The notes under the pieces are model-generated. The model was not told the DNA's origin and did no database searches. It saw only the letters and a list, made by a program, of their open reading frames with translations. A program made the translations under genes and the position numbers. Of a DNA stretch of 64,000 nt, positions 18,862-28,852 are shown one piece after another. Position 1 is the stretch's first letter. Each line of letters starts with the position of its first letter. The stretch spans positions 1 to 64,000 of the forward strand of contig JAHBYV010000008.1 of assembly GCA_019635795.1 (NCBI GenBank). The letters are read 5' to 3'. The stretch comes from Rhizobiaceae bacterium. GTDB lineage: Bacteria; Pseudomonadota; Alphaproteobacteria; Rhizobiales; Rhizobiaceae.

Positions 18862-19008
18862 AGGAGCACCCTTGGCAGATTGTGCTGCGTCGAGGTTTCC
18901 TCTTGCATGGTTCTGTTAGTAACAGGCAAGACTACTTTAGCATCAGGGCGAGCTGTGCCACTTGCAGCATACAGCAGCAGCGCGCCCCAATTTGGCTTGC
19001 CTAAACCA

Positions 19009-20217
19009 TCAGGCTGCCATCGAAGCAGGAATATCCGAGAGGGCCTGATCAATATCGGCAATAATATCCTCAATCTCTTCCAGACCAACAGAGAGGCGGA
19101 TCAAACCTTCCAAAATGCCATGTTCGGCGCGTTCTTCAGGGGTGTAGGTCGAATGGGTCATGGAAGCCGGATGCTGGACCAGTGATTCGGCATCTCCCAG
19201 CGACACAGCACGCCGGATTAGCTCAAGCCGGTCCATCATTGACCGGCCCGCGTCAAAGCCGCCCTTCAACTCAAAAGCAATCATCCCGCCAAAGCCGGGC
19301 ATCTGCCGCGCTGCAAGCTCATTTTGCGCGAAAGATAACAGGCCGGGATAGAAAACACGGGAAACAGAAGGGTGTCCCTCCAGGAAATGCGCAACGGTCA
19401 TCGCGTTCGCGCAATGCCTTTCAACACGCAATTTGAGCGTTTTTAGCCCGCGCAGAACCAGCATCGCATTGAACGGCGCCATCACTGCGCCGGTCATATC
19501 CTTCATGCCAACCAGACGTACCTGCGCAATATCCTCAGCGGAGCCTACAGCAATGCCACCGATAAGATCACCGTGGCCGCCCATATACTTCGTCGCAGAA
19601 TGGACAACAATATCAGCGCCGAACTCAATAGGACGCGTCAGAACCGGTGTGGCATAAGTGTTGTCAACAACCACTTTCGCGCCTTTCGCATGTGCCAGCG
19701 CTGAAACCGCCTCAATGTCCACCAGCCGCATATTCGGGTTTGCCGGGGTTTCGAAATAAACGATGCGCGTCTTTTCCGAAATGCTCGCTTCCACCGCCGC
19801 CAGATCAGTCATATCCACATGGGTGATCTGAATGCCAAACTTCGCAAGGCCATGCCGCATGTAGGCGAACGTGCAGCCATAAAGCGTCTTGTCGGTGATG
19901 ATTTCATCACCGGGCGCAAGGAAGGTCCACATTACCGATGTGATGGCTCCCATACCCGAAGCAAGGGCAAGACCAGCTTCTGCACCTTCCAGCACAGCAC
20001 AACGCTGCTCCAGAAGATCCAGCGTTGGGTTCGAAATACGCGAGTAAAAATAACCCGGTCGTTCGCCTGCAAAGATAGCAGCGCCTTCATCCACATTTTC
20101 AAACGAAAAAGTCGAGGTGAGATGAACCGGCGGCGTAAGTGCGCCTTCATGATCGGCCGGATTATGACCGTGATGAATCGCGCGTGTGGCAAAACCGGAA
20201 TGATGATTGTTCTGCAT
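19009..20217 (-). CDS. Methionine gamma-lyase (Cys/Met metabolism PLP enzyme)
   Basis: Expected to split methionine to methanethiol, 2-oxobutyrate and ammonia. The 402-aa protein shows the Cys/Met-metabolism PLP fold with YSRISNPTL, the SGMGAI phosphate-binding turn, and the PLP lysine in HSATKYMGGHGD near residue 211. The LYGCTFAYM segment has the Cys typical of methionine gamma-lyases, as opposed to cystathionine lyases. The ATG at 20217 (MQNNHHSGF) is chosen; the frame runs further upstream without homology. Cystathionine or homocysteine lyase activity is the main alternative. Confidence 0.88.
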   Translation of the reverse strand: MQNNHHSGFATRAIHHGHNPADHEGALTPPVHLTSTFSFENVDEGAAIFAGERPGYFYSRISNPTLDLLEQRCAVLEGAEAGLALASGMGAITSVMWTFLAPGDEIITDKTLYGCTFAYMRHGLAKFGIQITHVDMTDLAAVEASISEKTRIVYFETPANPNMRLVDIEAVSALAHAKGAKVVVDNTYATPVLTRPIEFGADIVVHSATKYMGGHGDLIGGIAVGSAEDIAQVRLVGMKDMTGAVMAPFNAMLVLRGLKTLKLRVERHCANAMTVAHFLEGHPSVSRVFYPGLLSFAQNELAARQMPGFGGMIAFELKGGFDAGRSMMDRLELIRRAVSLGDAESLVQHPASMTHSTYTPEERAEHGILEGLIRLSVGLEEIEDIIADIDQALSDIPASMAA

Positions 20218-20387
20218 GGTATCGACCTCATGGATGCAAGCACTTATCGAGATCGAAGATTTGCATATGAGCAAAGGCAGATGTTGCCTATCTTTAACAG
20301 CTATCGCCCCGAAATTGGCAGAAGATGAATGTTTCTCGTTTGGCTTTCGCAGAATATGCCTGCCGACGCTCTCCCGCCGACAAAAAA

Positions 20388-20801
20388 TCAATGCAGCAGG
20401 TCGATGAGAAAAGGAATCAGGGGCGCATCGGCCGGGGGCATAGGGTAGTCACGCAGCTTGGCCGGCTTGACCCATTTGAGAGCCTGAGCCTCCAGCGGCT
20501 GCGGAATGCCGGTGAACTTGCGGCAAATATAGAGCGGCATCAGAAGGTGAAAATTATCATAGCTGTGGCTGGCAAAGGTTAGTGGCGCAAGGCAAGCTGT
20601 CTGTGTCTCGATTCCGAGTTCTTCTCGCAATTCGCGGACCAGCGTTTCTTCAGGAGTTTCTCCCGGCTCAATCTTGCCACCCGGAAACTCCCACAATCCC
20701 GCGAGTTGTTTGCCCTCCGGACGTTGGGCAATCAAAATGCGTCCGTCCGCGTCGACAAGCGCGCATGCCACCACAAGAAGGATCGATCTGCGCTTTTCCA
20801 A
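20388..20801 (-). CDS. mutT: Nudix hydrolase, 8-oxo-dGTP diphosphatase type
   Basis: Sanitises oxidised nucleotides. The 137-aa protein has a complete Nudix box running from [14 protein letters not shown] to REELGI, with the flanking GLWEFP motif typical of MutT. It is 2 bp downstream of a GNAT gene, which overlaps argJ, giving the operon argJ-GNAT-mutT. This grouping is common in Hyphomicrobiales. Confidence 0.93.
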   Translation of the reverse strand: MEKRRSILLVVACALVDADGRILIAQRPEGKQLAGLWEFPGGKIEPGETPEETLVRELREELGIETQTACLAPLTFASHSYDNFHLLMPLYICRKFTGIPQPLEAQALKWVKPAKLRDYPMPPADAPLIPFLIDLLH

Positions 20802-20803
20802 AA

Positions 20804-21589
20804 TCAGGCTCCGGGCGGTCTGCGGTAGTGGTAGCTGTATATCTCTTGAAACCCTATGCTGCGATAAAGGTGCAACGCTGGAGCATTATCCGCCTCGACC
20901 TGAAGCCATGCCTGCCGCGCGCCCCGAAGCCTGGCCCAGCGCAATGCCGAGAGAACCACACGTCTACCATAGCCCTTGCCACGCTCGCGCGGCCCGGTCG
21001 CAATTTCGAAAAGCCCCGCGAGATCACCATCATGGACGCAAACAGCGGTTGCAAGCGGCACGCCTTCATCTTCCAGCACGAACAAACCCGCTTCAGCGTT
21101 AATGGAGCTGATAATTTCTGTGAGGCCGGGTCGCAGTTCTGCACTGATTGCATGAACTTCCATTGCCGCATTGATAAAGCGGCCGATGTCTTTCATCGGT
21201 ATTTGCAGGATCGCACTATCAACTGGCAGGTCCTCAAGATTGGCGCGCATCACCAGAGACGGCGACAGCGTCTGCCAGTTCATTGCGTCAAAATATTCGG
21301 TGAGAGCCTGGCCAGATAGCGGAGAAAGGCGAAACGTGAGCGCCCGACCATAGGCTGCAAACCATCTGCTCGCGCGCTCCACACGCCCGGGAATATCGTG
21401 CACATCGCCGGGGTCGAGCGGATTGACCGAATTCAGGCGCTTGGCCGGATGGCCTGCATTCAGGCGCACGACCCATGTGCCGTCATATTGCACTGACGCG
21501 GCAGGCCACGCACGAAAGCCCGCCGCCTCAAAGCGGCGCACGAGCGGCAATTGAACCGCGGCTTCCGAATCTGAACCGGAAGAATTCAT
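20804..21589 (-). CDS. GNAT family N-acetyltransferase
   Basis: The 261-aa protein has a C-terminal GNAT fold (about 120-255). The acetyl-CoA loop is [12 protein letters not shown], and the [18 protein letters not shown] ending is typical of the family. The N-terminal half is a divergent repeat of the fold. The ATG shares one base with the argJ stop (TGATG). Substrate unknown; position suggests a co-transcribed accessory of argJ. Confidence 0.9.
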   Translation of the reverse strand: MNSSGSDSEAAVQLPLVRRFEAAGFRAWPAASVQYDGTWVVRLNAGHPAKRLNSVNPLDPGDVHDIPGRVERASRWFAAYGRALTFRLSPLSGQALTEYFDAMNWQTLSPSLVMRANLEDLPVDSAILQIPMKDIGRFINAAMEVHAISAELRPGLTEIISSINAEAGLFVLEDEGVPLATAVCVHDGDLAGLFEIATGPRERGKGYGRRVVLSALRWARLRGARQAWLQVEADNAPALHLYRSIGFQEIYSYHYRRPPGA

Positions 21590-22830
21590 CAGCTACGATA
21601 GTCGCCATTAATTGCGACATACTCCTTGGTCAGGTCACAAGTCCAAACCGTTGCCTTGCCACGCCCAAGACCAATATCAACCCGAATGCGAATCTCGTCA
21701 CGCTTCATATAGGCCGAGGTAGCTTCCTCGGAATATTCAGAGTCGCGCTCACCTTGATGTGCGAGACGATTGTCACCAAACCAGATTGAGAGCAGGTCAC
21801 GATCCGCAGGCTCACCAGCTTTGCCTACGGCCATAACCACCCTGCCCCAGTTTGCATCCTCGCCCGCCACCGCGGTTTTCACCAGCGGTGAATTCGCGAT
21901 CGAGAGCGCAATCCGCTTGGCCGACTTCGCGGAGCGGGCACCTGTTACCGTCACCTCGATCTGCTTGCGCGCACCTTCTCCGTCGCGAACGACCTGCAGC
22001 GCAAGATTTTTCAGAATCTTGTTCAGACCCCGCTTGAATGCCGCAAGGCGCGGATCACGCGGATCATCAATGCGCTTCGCACCCCGCCGTGAAGCCGCGC
22101 CCGTTGCAAAAAGCAGCAGCGTGTCACTGGTGGACGTGTCGCTGTCCACCGTCACAGCATTGAATGTCCCGCCCACTCCCTTGGACAACAATTGTTGCAG
22201 CACAGGTGCAGCAATTGGAGCATCGGTGGCAACGAAAGACAGCATAGTCGCCATATCTGGCGCGATCATGCCTGCGCCTTTGGCTATGCCATTTATCGCG
22301 ACCTCAACATCGCCAAGCTTCACGGTTACGGTGGCAACCTTCGGATAGGTGTCCGTGGTCATAATGGCCTTGGCGGCATCGAGCCAGCGGTTCTCTTCCG
22401 CCCGTTCGACAAGATCCGCCAATAGGCCGGTGAACTTTGCGGGATCGAGAGGTTCGCCGATCACACCCGTCGAAGCCTGATACACTTCTGAAACGGAACA
22501 GCCAACAGCGCTAGCAGCAGCCTTGCCCGTTGCGGCAGTCGTTTCCCGTCCCTTTTTCCCGGTGAAAGCGTTAGCGTTGCCCGAATTGACGACTAATATG
22601 CGTGCCTTGCCGGATGGCAGGTTCGCCCGGCAAAAATCGACTGGTGCGGATGGGCATTTCGAGCGGGTGAAAACTCCCGCGACTTCCGTTCCCTCATCGA
22701 AAACCATCGCCAGCAGGTCGGTGCGGCCCCGATACTTAATGCCGGCCTCGGCAGTGGCTATGCGCACCCCGGCAATGAGAGGCATCCGCGGGTATTTCTT
22801 TGGCGCGAGAGGCGAAATCTTGTCCGACAT
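21589..22830 (-). CDS. argJ: Bifunctional glutamate N-acetyltransferase/amino-acid acetyltransferase
   Basis: Transfers the acetyl group from N-acetylornithine to glutamate (and may use acetyl-CoA), recycling acetyl groups in arginine synthesis. The 413-aa precursor contains the self-cleavage site: [14 protein letters not shown] holds the Ala-Thr bond that splits it into alpha and beta chains, with Thr as nucleophile. argH lies elsewhere in the window. First gene of argJ-GNAT-mutT, divergent from the Wzz-like gene. Confidence 0.97.
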   Translation of the reverse strand: MSDKISPLAPKKYPRMPLIAGVRIATAEAGIKYRGRTDLLAMVFDEGTEVAGVFTRSKCPSAPVDFCRANLPSGKARILVVNSGNANAFTGKKGRETTAATGKAAASAVGCSVSEVYQASTGVIGEPLDPAKFTGLLADLVERAEENRWLDAAKAIMTTDTYPKVATVTVKLGDVEVAINGIAKGAGMIAPDMATMLSFVATDAPIAAPVLQQLLSKGVGGTFNAVTVDSDTSTSDTLLLFATGAASRRGAKRIDDPRDPRLAAFKRGLNKILKNLALQVVRDGEGARKQIEVTVTGARSAKSAKRIALSIANSPLVKTAVAGEDANWGRVVMAVGKAGEPADRDLLSIWFGDNRLAHQGERDSEYSEEATSAYMKRDEIRIRVDIGLGRGKATVWTCDLTKEYVAINGDYRS

Positions 22831-22986
22831 GGTTCGTCCGGCTGGTTAGCTGATCATGCCCATTTGCCCCAGACCTGCGCCACACGCAAGTGTCGGCTAC
22901 CTTCGCCATTGCACATGATGCTATTTCTGATATTAGTAATGTACGTTAAGTTCAATCTCCCTCAACTACTTCCGGAACTGCTACAA

Positions 22987-24429
22987 ATGAGCGATCACGG
23001 CATTGCATCAGCAACTATTGTCGATGAAGGCCCCGCAATGACTTTTAGCGAGGTCATCCGCCGGTTGTGGCGGAGGCGGGTCAGTATTGTGCTTTTTCCA
23101 GTAATCGCCGGGCTCATTGGACTCGGAGTTGCCTATGCGATCAGCGCAAGGGACAGGCACATTATAACCCTTTACGTAGCTTTGACCGGCATAGAAGAGG
23201 GTCGCTATCCTAGCGGATTTGCCTTCTCGCCCAGCGACCTGAAGTCCCCGGACGTTCTTGCAAGCCTATCGCAGAAGTTCGATGTCCCAGTGTCTGATCT
23301 TGAGTCCGCTATTAGTGCAACCTATGACAATCCTGCATCAATGGGCATCGATCTCAAATATCAGCAAAAGATGAGCGTTAAAGGCCTTACCGCCGCTGTC
23401 ATCGATTCCATCAATACCGAGTATACCGCAGAGCGGGACGCGTCGATCAAAGGAGGCCTGCGTATCGATGTTAATAACTCTCAGCTTGGTCTCACCATTT
23501 CCAACGCAAGAGCCCTGACCTTGGCAATCCCGGAGACCTGGAACGACGTTTATGTGAAGAATTATCGCGTTCTGACTGACACACGCCTCAGCCAAACCGC
23601 TATGTCACCGATTTCTAAAGAACTCTCCGGCACCCAGCAGCTGATGGTTGCAGGCGAACAGCTCTACAAGATTGGTCGGGGCTTGAAGCTCATAAGCGAA
23701 GACAACAGGCTGTCGGGTCTTACCAGTCCAGACAACCTCTCCGCGTCTGACCTCAAGCAAATGACGGACACATATCGGATAGCCTACTACAATCCGTTGA
23801 TAGCAAAGGGCTTTCCGGCTGGAGATCCCGTCGCGCTGGCGGAAAAGCGCGAAATCGAAAACAGGATCAACGAATATCGCATACAAATCAAAGGGCTGGA
23901 CGACAACCTGTCTATGCTTCTTGGCAAAGAGGGCCCCAAAGCCCCTGACTTGGCAGTTGGCCAAGGCATAGGACTGGAACAGGGCTCGTTGCAAACTGTA
24001 ATCAACCTCGTCCAACGGACATCAGACATTGAATACACACAGAAATTGCTGGATCAGCGCCAGCTTCTAGTTGAGGATTTATCGGAACTCGAAGGTCGGA
24101 ACGGGTCGATCGTGTTTCAGGAAGAAGGCGCAGAAATTGGCACACTTCCGGCTTTGACGCAGGCGGCAGAAGAAAAATTGGGCGCACTTGCGCAACAGTA
24201 TAAGGGTCTTTTGCAGGTTGCCCAGGAGCGAATGTTGAAGTCGTCGAGTCGCTTCTACGCGGTCACGACAACGCCGCAGGCCACTCCGATCTATGCTCGT
24301 TTCAGCAGCATGTCGCTAATCGCTGCATTCCTTATCCTGGGCTTTGCTTTGGGGATCGTGCGAGCTATTCTGTTACCGATGATCAGGGACACGCGGCCAA
24401 GAAGCCTGCCATCCTTTTCGGGTTCTTGA
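22987..24429 (+). CDS. Wzz-like polysaccharide chain-length determinant family protein
   Basis: Inner-membrane polysaccharide co-polymerase candidate. The 480-aa product has an N-terminal cytoplasmic stub with LWRRR, a membrane helix at about 33-52, a large helical periplasmic domain, and a second membrane helix at about 437-461. This is the two-helix Wzz plan, with no fused tyrosine kinase. Two starts are plausible: ATG 22987 with a weak GGAA, and ATG 23038 (MTFSEVIRR) with GAAGG seven bases upstream, which gives the more typical short Wzz N-terminus. It runs divergently from argJ and ends by overlapping the reading region of the next gene. No glycosyltransferases are adjacent, but a flippase and exosortase lie past secA. 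The family call rests on topology and N-terminal pattern. Confidence 0.75.
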   Translation: MSDHGIASATIVDEGPAMTFSEVIRRLWRRRVSIVLFPVIAGLIGLGVAYAISARDRHIITLYVALTGIEEGRYPSGFAFSPSDLKSPDVLASLSQKFDVPVSDLESAISATYDNPASMGIDLKYQQKMSVKGLTAAVIDSINTEYTAERDASIKGGLRIDVNNSQLGLTISNARALTLAIPETWNDVYVKNYRVLTDTRLSQTAMSPISKELSGTQQLMVAGEQLYKIGRGLKLISEDNRLSGLTSPDNLSASDLKQMTDTYRIAYYNPLIAKGFPAGDPVALAEKREIENRINEYRIQIKGLDDNLSMLLGKEGPKAPDLAVGQGIGLEQGSLQTVINLVQRTSDIEYTQKLLDQRQLLVEDLSELEGRNGSIVFQEEGAEIGTLPALTQAAEEKLGALAQQYKGLLQVAQERMLKSSSRFYAVTTTPQATPIYARFSSMSLIAAFLILGFALGIVRAILLPMIRDTRPRSLPSFSGS

Positions 24430-24467
24430 CGAGCGACCTGACCCGAAGAAACTGCCGGGAGTCCATA

Positions 24468-24902
24468 ATGGCCGATCTGACCGGAATTCGTCCCGCGAAC
24501 GTTCGTGCATCATTAGCGATCGGCGCACACCTGCTTTGGGCGTGCGCCTCCCCTGCTTACGCTCAACAGACCGATTGCCGTCAAGCCGAACCGGTGAACA
24601 CGTTGGAAGCCACAGGGCAAGCGCTCGGCAGGTGTTGGCAGGCTCCACCAAATAGCGCGGGGCTGGAGGTGACAGTTCGACTGGCATTGCGCAGTGACGG
24701 AACACTTTATGGAGAGCCTCGAATAACCTGGCTGAAGCGAAATGGGACGGAAGCACAGCGTCGGGCTTTCGTCGCAGCCGTGTTTAGGGCTCTGGACGCG
24801 GCCCTGCCAATTCCGTTCACCGAATCGATGGGTCGAATAGCTGCAGGCAGACCGATGGCGATTCGGTTTTCTTCCTCCGACCCCAACGAAAAGACGCTCT
24901 GA
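24468..24902 (+). CDS. Secreted TonB/TolA C-terminal-like protein
   Basis: The 144-aa protein has a signal peptide (cleavage near residue 32, after AYA). The mature part holds two Cys (TDCRQ and GRCWQ) that may pair. It ends in a TonB_C-like fold: VTVRLALRSDGTLYGEPRI, then a helix, and a final strand AIRFSS. Unlike true TonB it has no Pro-rich spacer. The ATG at 24468 has GGAG seven bases upstream. An in-frame TTG at 24426 overlaps the preceding stop. It lies 38 bp after the Wzz-like gene, so the two are likely co-transcribed. Function unknown. Confidence 0.75.
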   Translation: MADLTGIRPANVRASLAIGAHLLWACASPAYAQQTDCRQAEPVNTLEATGQALGRCWQAPPNSAGLEVTVRLALRSDGTLYGEPRITWLKRNGTEAQRRAFVAAVFRALDAALPIPFTESMGRIAAGRPMAIRFSSSDPNEKTL

Positions 24903-24921
24903 ACAGGGTCCAGAGCGTCTT
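24887..24921 (-). terminator. Intrinsic terminator of the ppiC gene
   Basis: A perfect 10-bp inverted repeat (AAGACGCTCT at 24891-24900 and AGAGCGTCTT at 24912-24921, 11-base loop) is followed on the minus strand by TTTTCG. It lies 25 bases past the ppiC stop and overlaps the stop codon of the convergent TonB-like gene, which it may serve too. Confidence 0.75.
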
Positions 24922-24946
24922 AAATACTGACCTAATTTATATCGGA

Positions 24947-25873
24947 TCAGGGCTTTGAAGATTCCAGCCCTTCGACGGACTGCTTCAATTGCGGATCATC
25001 AATCTCAATCTTTGCTGATTCGCGCAGCCCCTTGATCAGCTCAAGATATTTGTCGCGCAAGACCAGCGAACGTACTTGCTCCTTCACCTGCTCAAAAGCC
25101 GGCGGCTGCTTAGCGCGTTTGTCTTCAACCTTGACGACATGGAACCCAAACTGCGTCTGGATCGGTGTCTTGGTGTAGGTGCCAGGGGCCAGTTCAAATG
25201 CAGCCTTCTCAAATTCCGGCACCATCTGGCCCGCGGAGAAATAGCCCAGATCGCCACCATTAGCGCCCGAACCGGGGTCTTGCGATTTTTCCTTGGCGAT
25301 TTCCTCAAAGCTCTTGCCGCCATCAAGATCCTTGATAATCGCCTCGGCTTCCTCCTTGGTCTTCACCAGAATATGACGCGCGCGAACCTCGTTCTCGGGC
25401 TTCTGAGCCGATATTTCCTTGTCATAACGAGCGCGGATTTCATCGTCAGTTATCTTTGCCTGCACTTCCTTATCAATCACGGCCGCATGAAGTGCGCGTT
25501 GTTGAAGGAATGCCAGGCGCCGCGCCATATCCGGATCCTTGTCGATTCCCTTGGCAGCGGCCTCAGCGGCCATGAGACGAATTTCTATGACTGCCGAAAG
25601 GGCTGCAGCGCGCTTTTGCTCCTCAGGCAAACGGGCGAACTGCTGATCAAGGTCCTCAATTGCCAGATCAAGGTCTGCCTCAGTGATTGGCTGTCCATTA
25701 ACAGTAGCCAGAACCGTATCGGGAGCGGGCTTGGCGGCTGGAGCAGCAGCTTCCGCTGCACGAACTTCAGCCGGTTTGTTATCTTGTGCATATACTGAAA
25801 ACGCGGCGCAGGATGAAAGCAGCGCGGCAAAAGAAAGCCGGATCAAAGATGCGCGGCGGTGGAACATTGACAT
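24947..25873 (-). CDS. Peptidylprolyl isomerase, parvulin (PpiC/SurA) type, periplasmic
   Basis: Helps fold secreted and outer-membrane proteins. The 308-aa precursor has a signal peptide (cleavage near residue 29, after VYA), an Ala/Pro-rich linker, a SurA-like N-terminal helical region (about 50-150), and a parvulin domain (about 160-260) with RARHILVKT, GGDLGYFSAG and FGFHVVKV. The ATG at 25873 has GGAG eight bases upstream. It diverges from secA, and the ppiC-secA pairing is typical of this order. Confidence 0.94.
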   Translation of the reverse strand: MSMFHRRASLIRLSFAALLSSCAAFSVYAQDNKPAEVRAAEAAAPAAKPAPDTVLATVNGQPITEADLDLAIEDLDQQFARLPEEQKRAAALSAVIEIRLMAAEAAAKGIDKDPDMARRLAFLQQRALHAAVIDKEVQAKITDDEIRARYDKEISAQKPENEVRARHILVKTKEEAEAIIKDLDGGKSFEEIAKEKSQDPGSGANGGDLGYFSAGQMVPEFEKAAFELAPGTYTKTPIQTQFGFHVVKVEDKRAKQPPAFEQVKEQVRSLVLRDKYLELIKGLRESAKIEIDDPQLKQSVEGLESSKP

Positions 25874-25969
25874 CAAAGTAACTCCGATGGAATTCGAGCG
25901 GGCAGCTATCTGATGAAAGCAGCTTAAAATGTGGCAGAATCGCAGGCGCAGCAGTGTTTAGTTGCCACG

Positions 25970-25998
25970 TTGACATCGCCTCTCCCCCCTCTTATCTG
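25970..25998 (+). promoter_or_regulatory. secA: Candidate housekeeping promoter of secA
   Basis: TTGACA at 25970-25975, a 17-base pyrimidine-rich spacer, and TATCTG at 25993-25998. Transcription would begin about 125 bases before the secA ATG, leaving a long leader. The -35 is perfect and the -10 is fair. Confidence 0.45.
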
Positions 25999-26127
25999 TC
26001 CACCACCTTTGCGTCCAGAAGCGATTTTGGAACGCATGTCGTTTTGCATCAGGTTCGTTGCTTAAAATAGTCCGCAATGGACCTACCCGGTTCCCCGCCG
26101 GAGAGAGCCAACTGAAAGGGCCATTGC

Positions 26128-28833
26128 ATGGTCAGCCTGGGCAATCTCGCTCGCAAGATATTTGGGTCCGCCAACGACCGCCGTGTGAAGGGGCTGCGTC
26201 CCCGGGTCGAGGCGATAAACGCGCTGGAGCCAGAAATCTCCGCGCTCTCGGACGATCAGCTCCGGGCCCGCACGGATGAATTCAAGAAGCAGCTCGCCGA
26301 TGGCGTTGCACTGGATGACATTCTGATCCCGGCATTCGCCACTGTTCGAGAGGCCGCCAAGCGAGCGCTCGGGCTTCGCCCGTTCGACGTTCAGCTCATG
26401 GGCGGTATGGTCCTGCATGGTGGGAATATTGCCGAGATGCGTACCGGCGAGGGCAAAACCCTTGTGGCAACCCTGCCCGTCTACTTGAATGCCCTCGCAG
26501 GAAAAGGCGTGCATGTCGTTACTGTAAACGACTATCTCGCCCGCCGCGACGCCGAATGGATGAGCCGCGTTTACGGATTTCTGGGTCTGACGACCGGTGT
26601 TATCGTGCACGGTCTGGACGATGACGAACGACGCGCCGCATATAACTGCGACATCACTTATGCGACGAATAACGAGCTCGGTTTCGACTATCTGCGCGAC
26701 AACATGAAGTACGAACGCGCGCAAATGGTGCAGCGCGGTCACTACTTCGCCATTGTGGACGAGGTGGACTCGATCCTTATCGATGAGGCCCGCACCCCGC
26801 TTATCATTTCCGGCCCGCTCGAAGACCGCTCGGAAATGTACAACACGGTTGATGCGCTGGTAATTAACCTTCAGCCCGAAGACTACGAGGTTGATGAGAA
26901 GCAGCGTACCGCCATTTTCACCGAGGCGGGAACAGAGAAGATGGAAAACCTGCTCAAGTCAGCAGGTCTTTTACGCGGTGAATCGCTCTATGACGTGGAA
27001 AACGTGGCGATGGTCCACCACGTCAACAATGCGCTGAAAGCGCACCGTCTCTTCCAGCGCGACAAGGACTATATTGTTCGCAACAATGAAGTTGTAATCA
27101 TTGACGAATTTACGGGCCGAATGATGCCGGGCCGCAGATACTCGGAAGGCCTGCACCAGGCACTTGAGGCGAAGGAACACGTCGCCATCCAACCTGAAAA
27201 CCAGACCTTGGCCTCTATCACGTTCCAGAACTATTTCCGTATGTACAATAAGCTTGCGGGCATGACCGGCACCGCGCTGACGGAAGCGGAAGAATTCGCC
27301 AATATTTACAATCTCGGCGTTACTGAAATTCCGACGAACCTGCCTGTGCAGCGCATCGACGAAGATGACGAGGTTTATCGTACGATCGAAGAGAAATATC
27401 GCGCCATCGTTCGCGATATTCGCGAAGCCAGCGCCAAGGGCCAGCCCATTCTGGTCGGAACGACTTCAATCGAAAAATCCGAGCATCTCGCCGAACGCCT
27501 CCGCACGGAAGGCATCAAGGACTTTCAGGTTCTGAACGCCCGTTATCATGAGCAGGAAGCGGCAATCGTTGCGCAAGCAGGTCGCCCGGGCGCTGTTACC
27601 ATCGCTACCAATATGGCGGGACGTGGCACCGATATTCAGCTCGGCGGTAATGCGGACATGCGCATTGCACAAGAACTGGCTGACATGCCAGAGGGGCCGG
27701 AACGCGACGCCAAGGAAAAGGCTATCCGGGAAGACATTGCCCGGCTGAAAGAAAAGGCACTGGCAGCCGGTGGCCTATACGTTCTCGCCACCGAGCGCCA
27801 CGAATCGCGGCGTATCGACAATCAGTTGCGTGGCCGATCAGGTCGCCAGGGTGATCCGGGTCGATCCAAATTCTATCTGTCCATTCAGGATGATCTGATG
27901 CGGATCTTTGGATCGGACCGCATGGACGGAATGCTGCAAAAGCTGGGTTTGAAAGAAGACGAGGCCATTATCCACCCGTGGATCAACAAGGCCCTCGAAA
28001 AGGCCCAGAAAAAGGTCGAGGCGCGCAACTTCGACATCCGCAAAAACCTGCTGAAATATGACGATGTGATGAACGATCAGCGCAAAGTCGTTTTTGAGCA
28101 GCGCATCGATCTAATGGATGGCGGCAGCCTGACCGAAACGATCGCTGAAATGCGTCAAGACGTAGTGGATGACCTGATCGCTCGCTACATTCCCGAAACT
28201 GCATATGCAGAGCAGTGGGACATTCAAGGCTTTAAGCAAGCGGTTCTGGAACAGCTCAACCTTGACCTCCCTGTCGATGAATGGGCGAAAGAAGAGGGGA
28301 TCGCTGATGAGGAAATTCGCGAGCGCCTGACCAATGCAGCAAACGCTGCGGCAGAAGACCGGGCCAAGCGGTTTGGCCCCGAAATTATGACCTATGTCGA
28401 GCGGTCGGTCGTGCTTCAAACGCTAGACCAGCTCTGGCGCGAACATCTGGTCAATCTCGACCACTTGCGTTCTGTTATCGGCTTCCGGGGCTATGCTCAG
28501 CGTGACCCGCTGAACGAATACAAATCCGAATCATTTGAGATGTTCCAGGCCATGCTGAACAATCTGCGTCAGCTTGTTACGTCTCAATTGATGCGCGTGG
28601 AGATTGTAAGAGAAGCCGCTGAAGCCCCTCCTCCACAAGCGCCGCAGACATTTGGCCATCACCTCGATGCCACCACCGGCGAGGACGATTTCGGTGAAGC
28701 GGCCAACGAGGCTGCTGTTGATCCGGCACAACGCGACCCCAACGACCCAAAAACGTGGGGCAAGGTGGGGCGCAATGAAGCATGCCCTTGCGGCTCAGGC
28801 AAAAAGTACAAGCATTGCCACGGGACGTTTTAA
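26128..28833 (+). CDS. secA: Preprotein translocase ATPase SecA
   Basis: Motor that drives unfolded preproteins through SecYEG. The 901-aa protein carries Walker A (MRTGEGKT), the [11 protein letters not shown] box, the MAGRGTDI helicase motif, and a C-terminal zinc SEC-C tail ([14 protein letters not shown]) for SecB binding. An AAGGG lies seven bases upstream of the ATG. It is flanked on both sides by polysaccharide/sorting genes whose products are Sec substrates or membrane proteins. Confidence 0.98.
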   Translation: MVSLGNLARKIFGSANDRRVKGLRPRVEAINALEPEISALSDDQLRARTDEFKKQLADGVALDDILIPAFATVREAAKRALGLRPFDVQLMGGMVLHGGNIAEMRTGEGKTLVATLPVYLNALAGKGVHVVTVNDYLARRDAEWMSRVYGFLGLTTGVIVHGLDDDERRAAYNCDITYATNNELGFDYLRDNMKYERAQMVQRGHYFAIVDEVDSILIDEARTPLIISGPLEDRSEMYNTVDALVINLQPEDYEVDEKQRTAIFTEAGTEKMENLLKSAGLLRGESLYDVENVAMVHHVNNALKAHRLFQRDKDYIVRNNEVVIIDEFTGRMMPGRRYSEGLHQALEAKEHVAIQPENQTLASITFQNYFRMYNKLAGMTGTALTEAEEFANIYNLGVTEIPTNLPVQRIDEDDEVYRTIEEKYRAIVRDIREASAKGQPILVGTTSIEKSEHLAERLRTEGIKDFQVLNARYHEQEAAIVAQAGRPGAVTIATNMAGRGTDIQLGGNADMRIAQELADMPEGPERDAKEKAIREDIARLKEKALAAGGLYVLATERHESRRIDNQLRGRSGRQGDPGRSKFYLSIQDDLMRIFGSDRMDGMLQKLGLKEDEAIIHPWINKALEKAQKKVEARNFDIRKNLLKYDDVMNDQRKVVFEQRIDLMDGGSLTETIAEMRQDVVDDLIARYIPETAYAEQWDIQGFKQAVLEQLNLDLPVDEWAKEEGIADEEIRERLTNAANAAAEDRAKRFGPEIMTYVERSVVLQTLDQLWREHLVNLDHLRSVIGFRGYAQRDPLNEYKSESFEMFQAMLNNLRQLVTSQLMRVEIVREAAEAPPPQAPQTFGHHLDATTGEDDFGEAANEAAVDPAQRDPNDPKTWGKVGRNEACPCGSGKKYKHCHGTF

Positions 28834-28852
28834 GGTCGCACAGTTAGGAATT

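Noticed and set aside
20218-20387. SAM riboswitch upstream of the methionine gamma-lyase gene
   Set aside because: I could not align the region with the SAM-II or other SAM aptamer core sequences.
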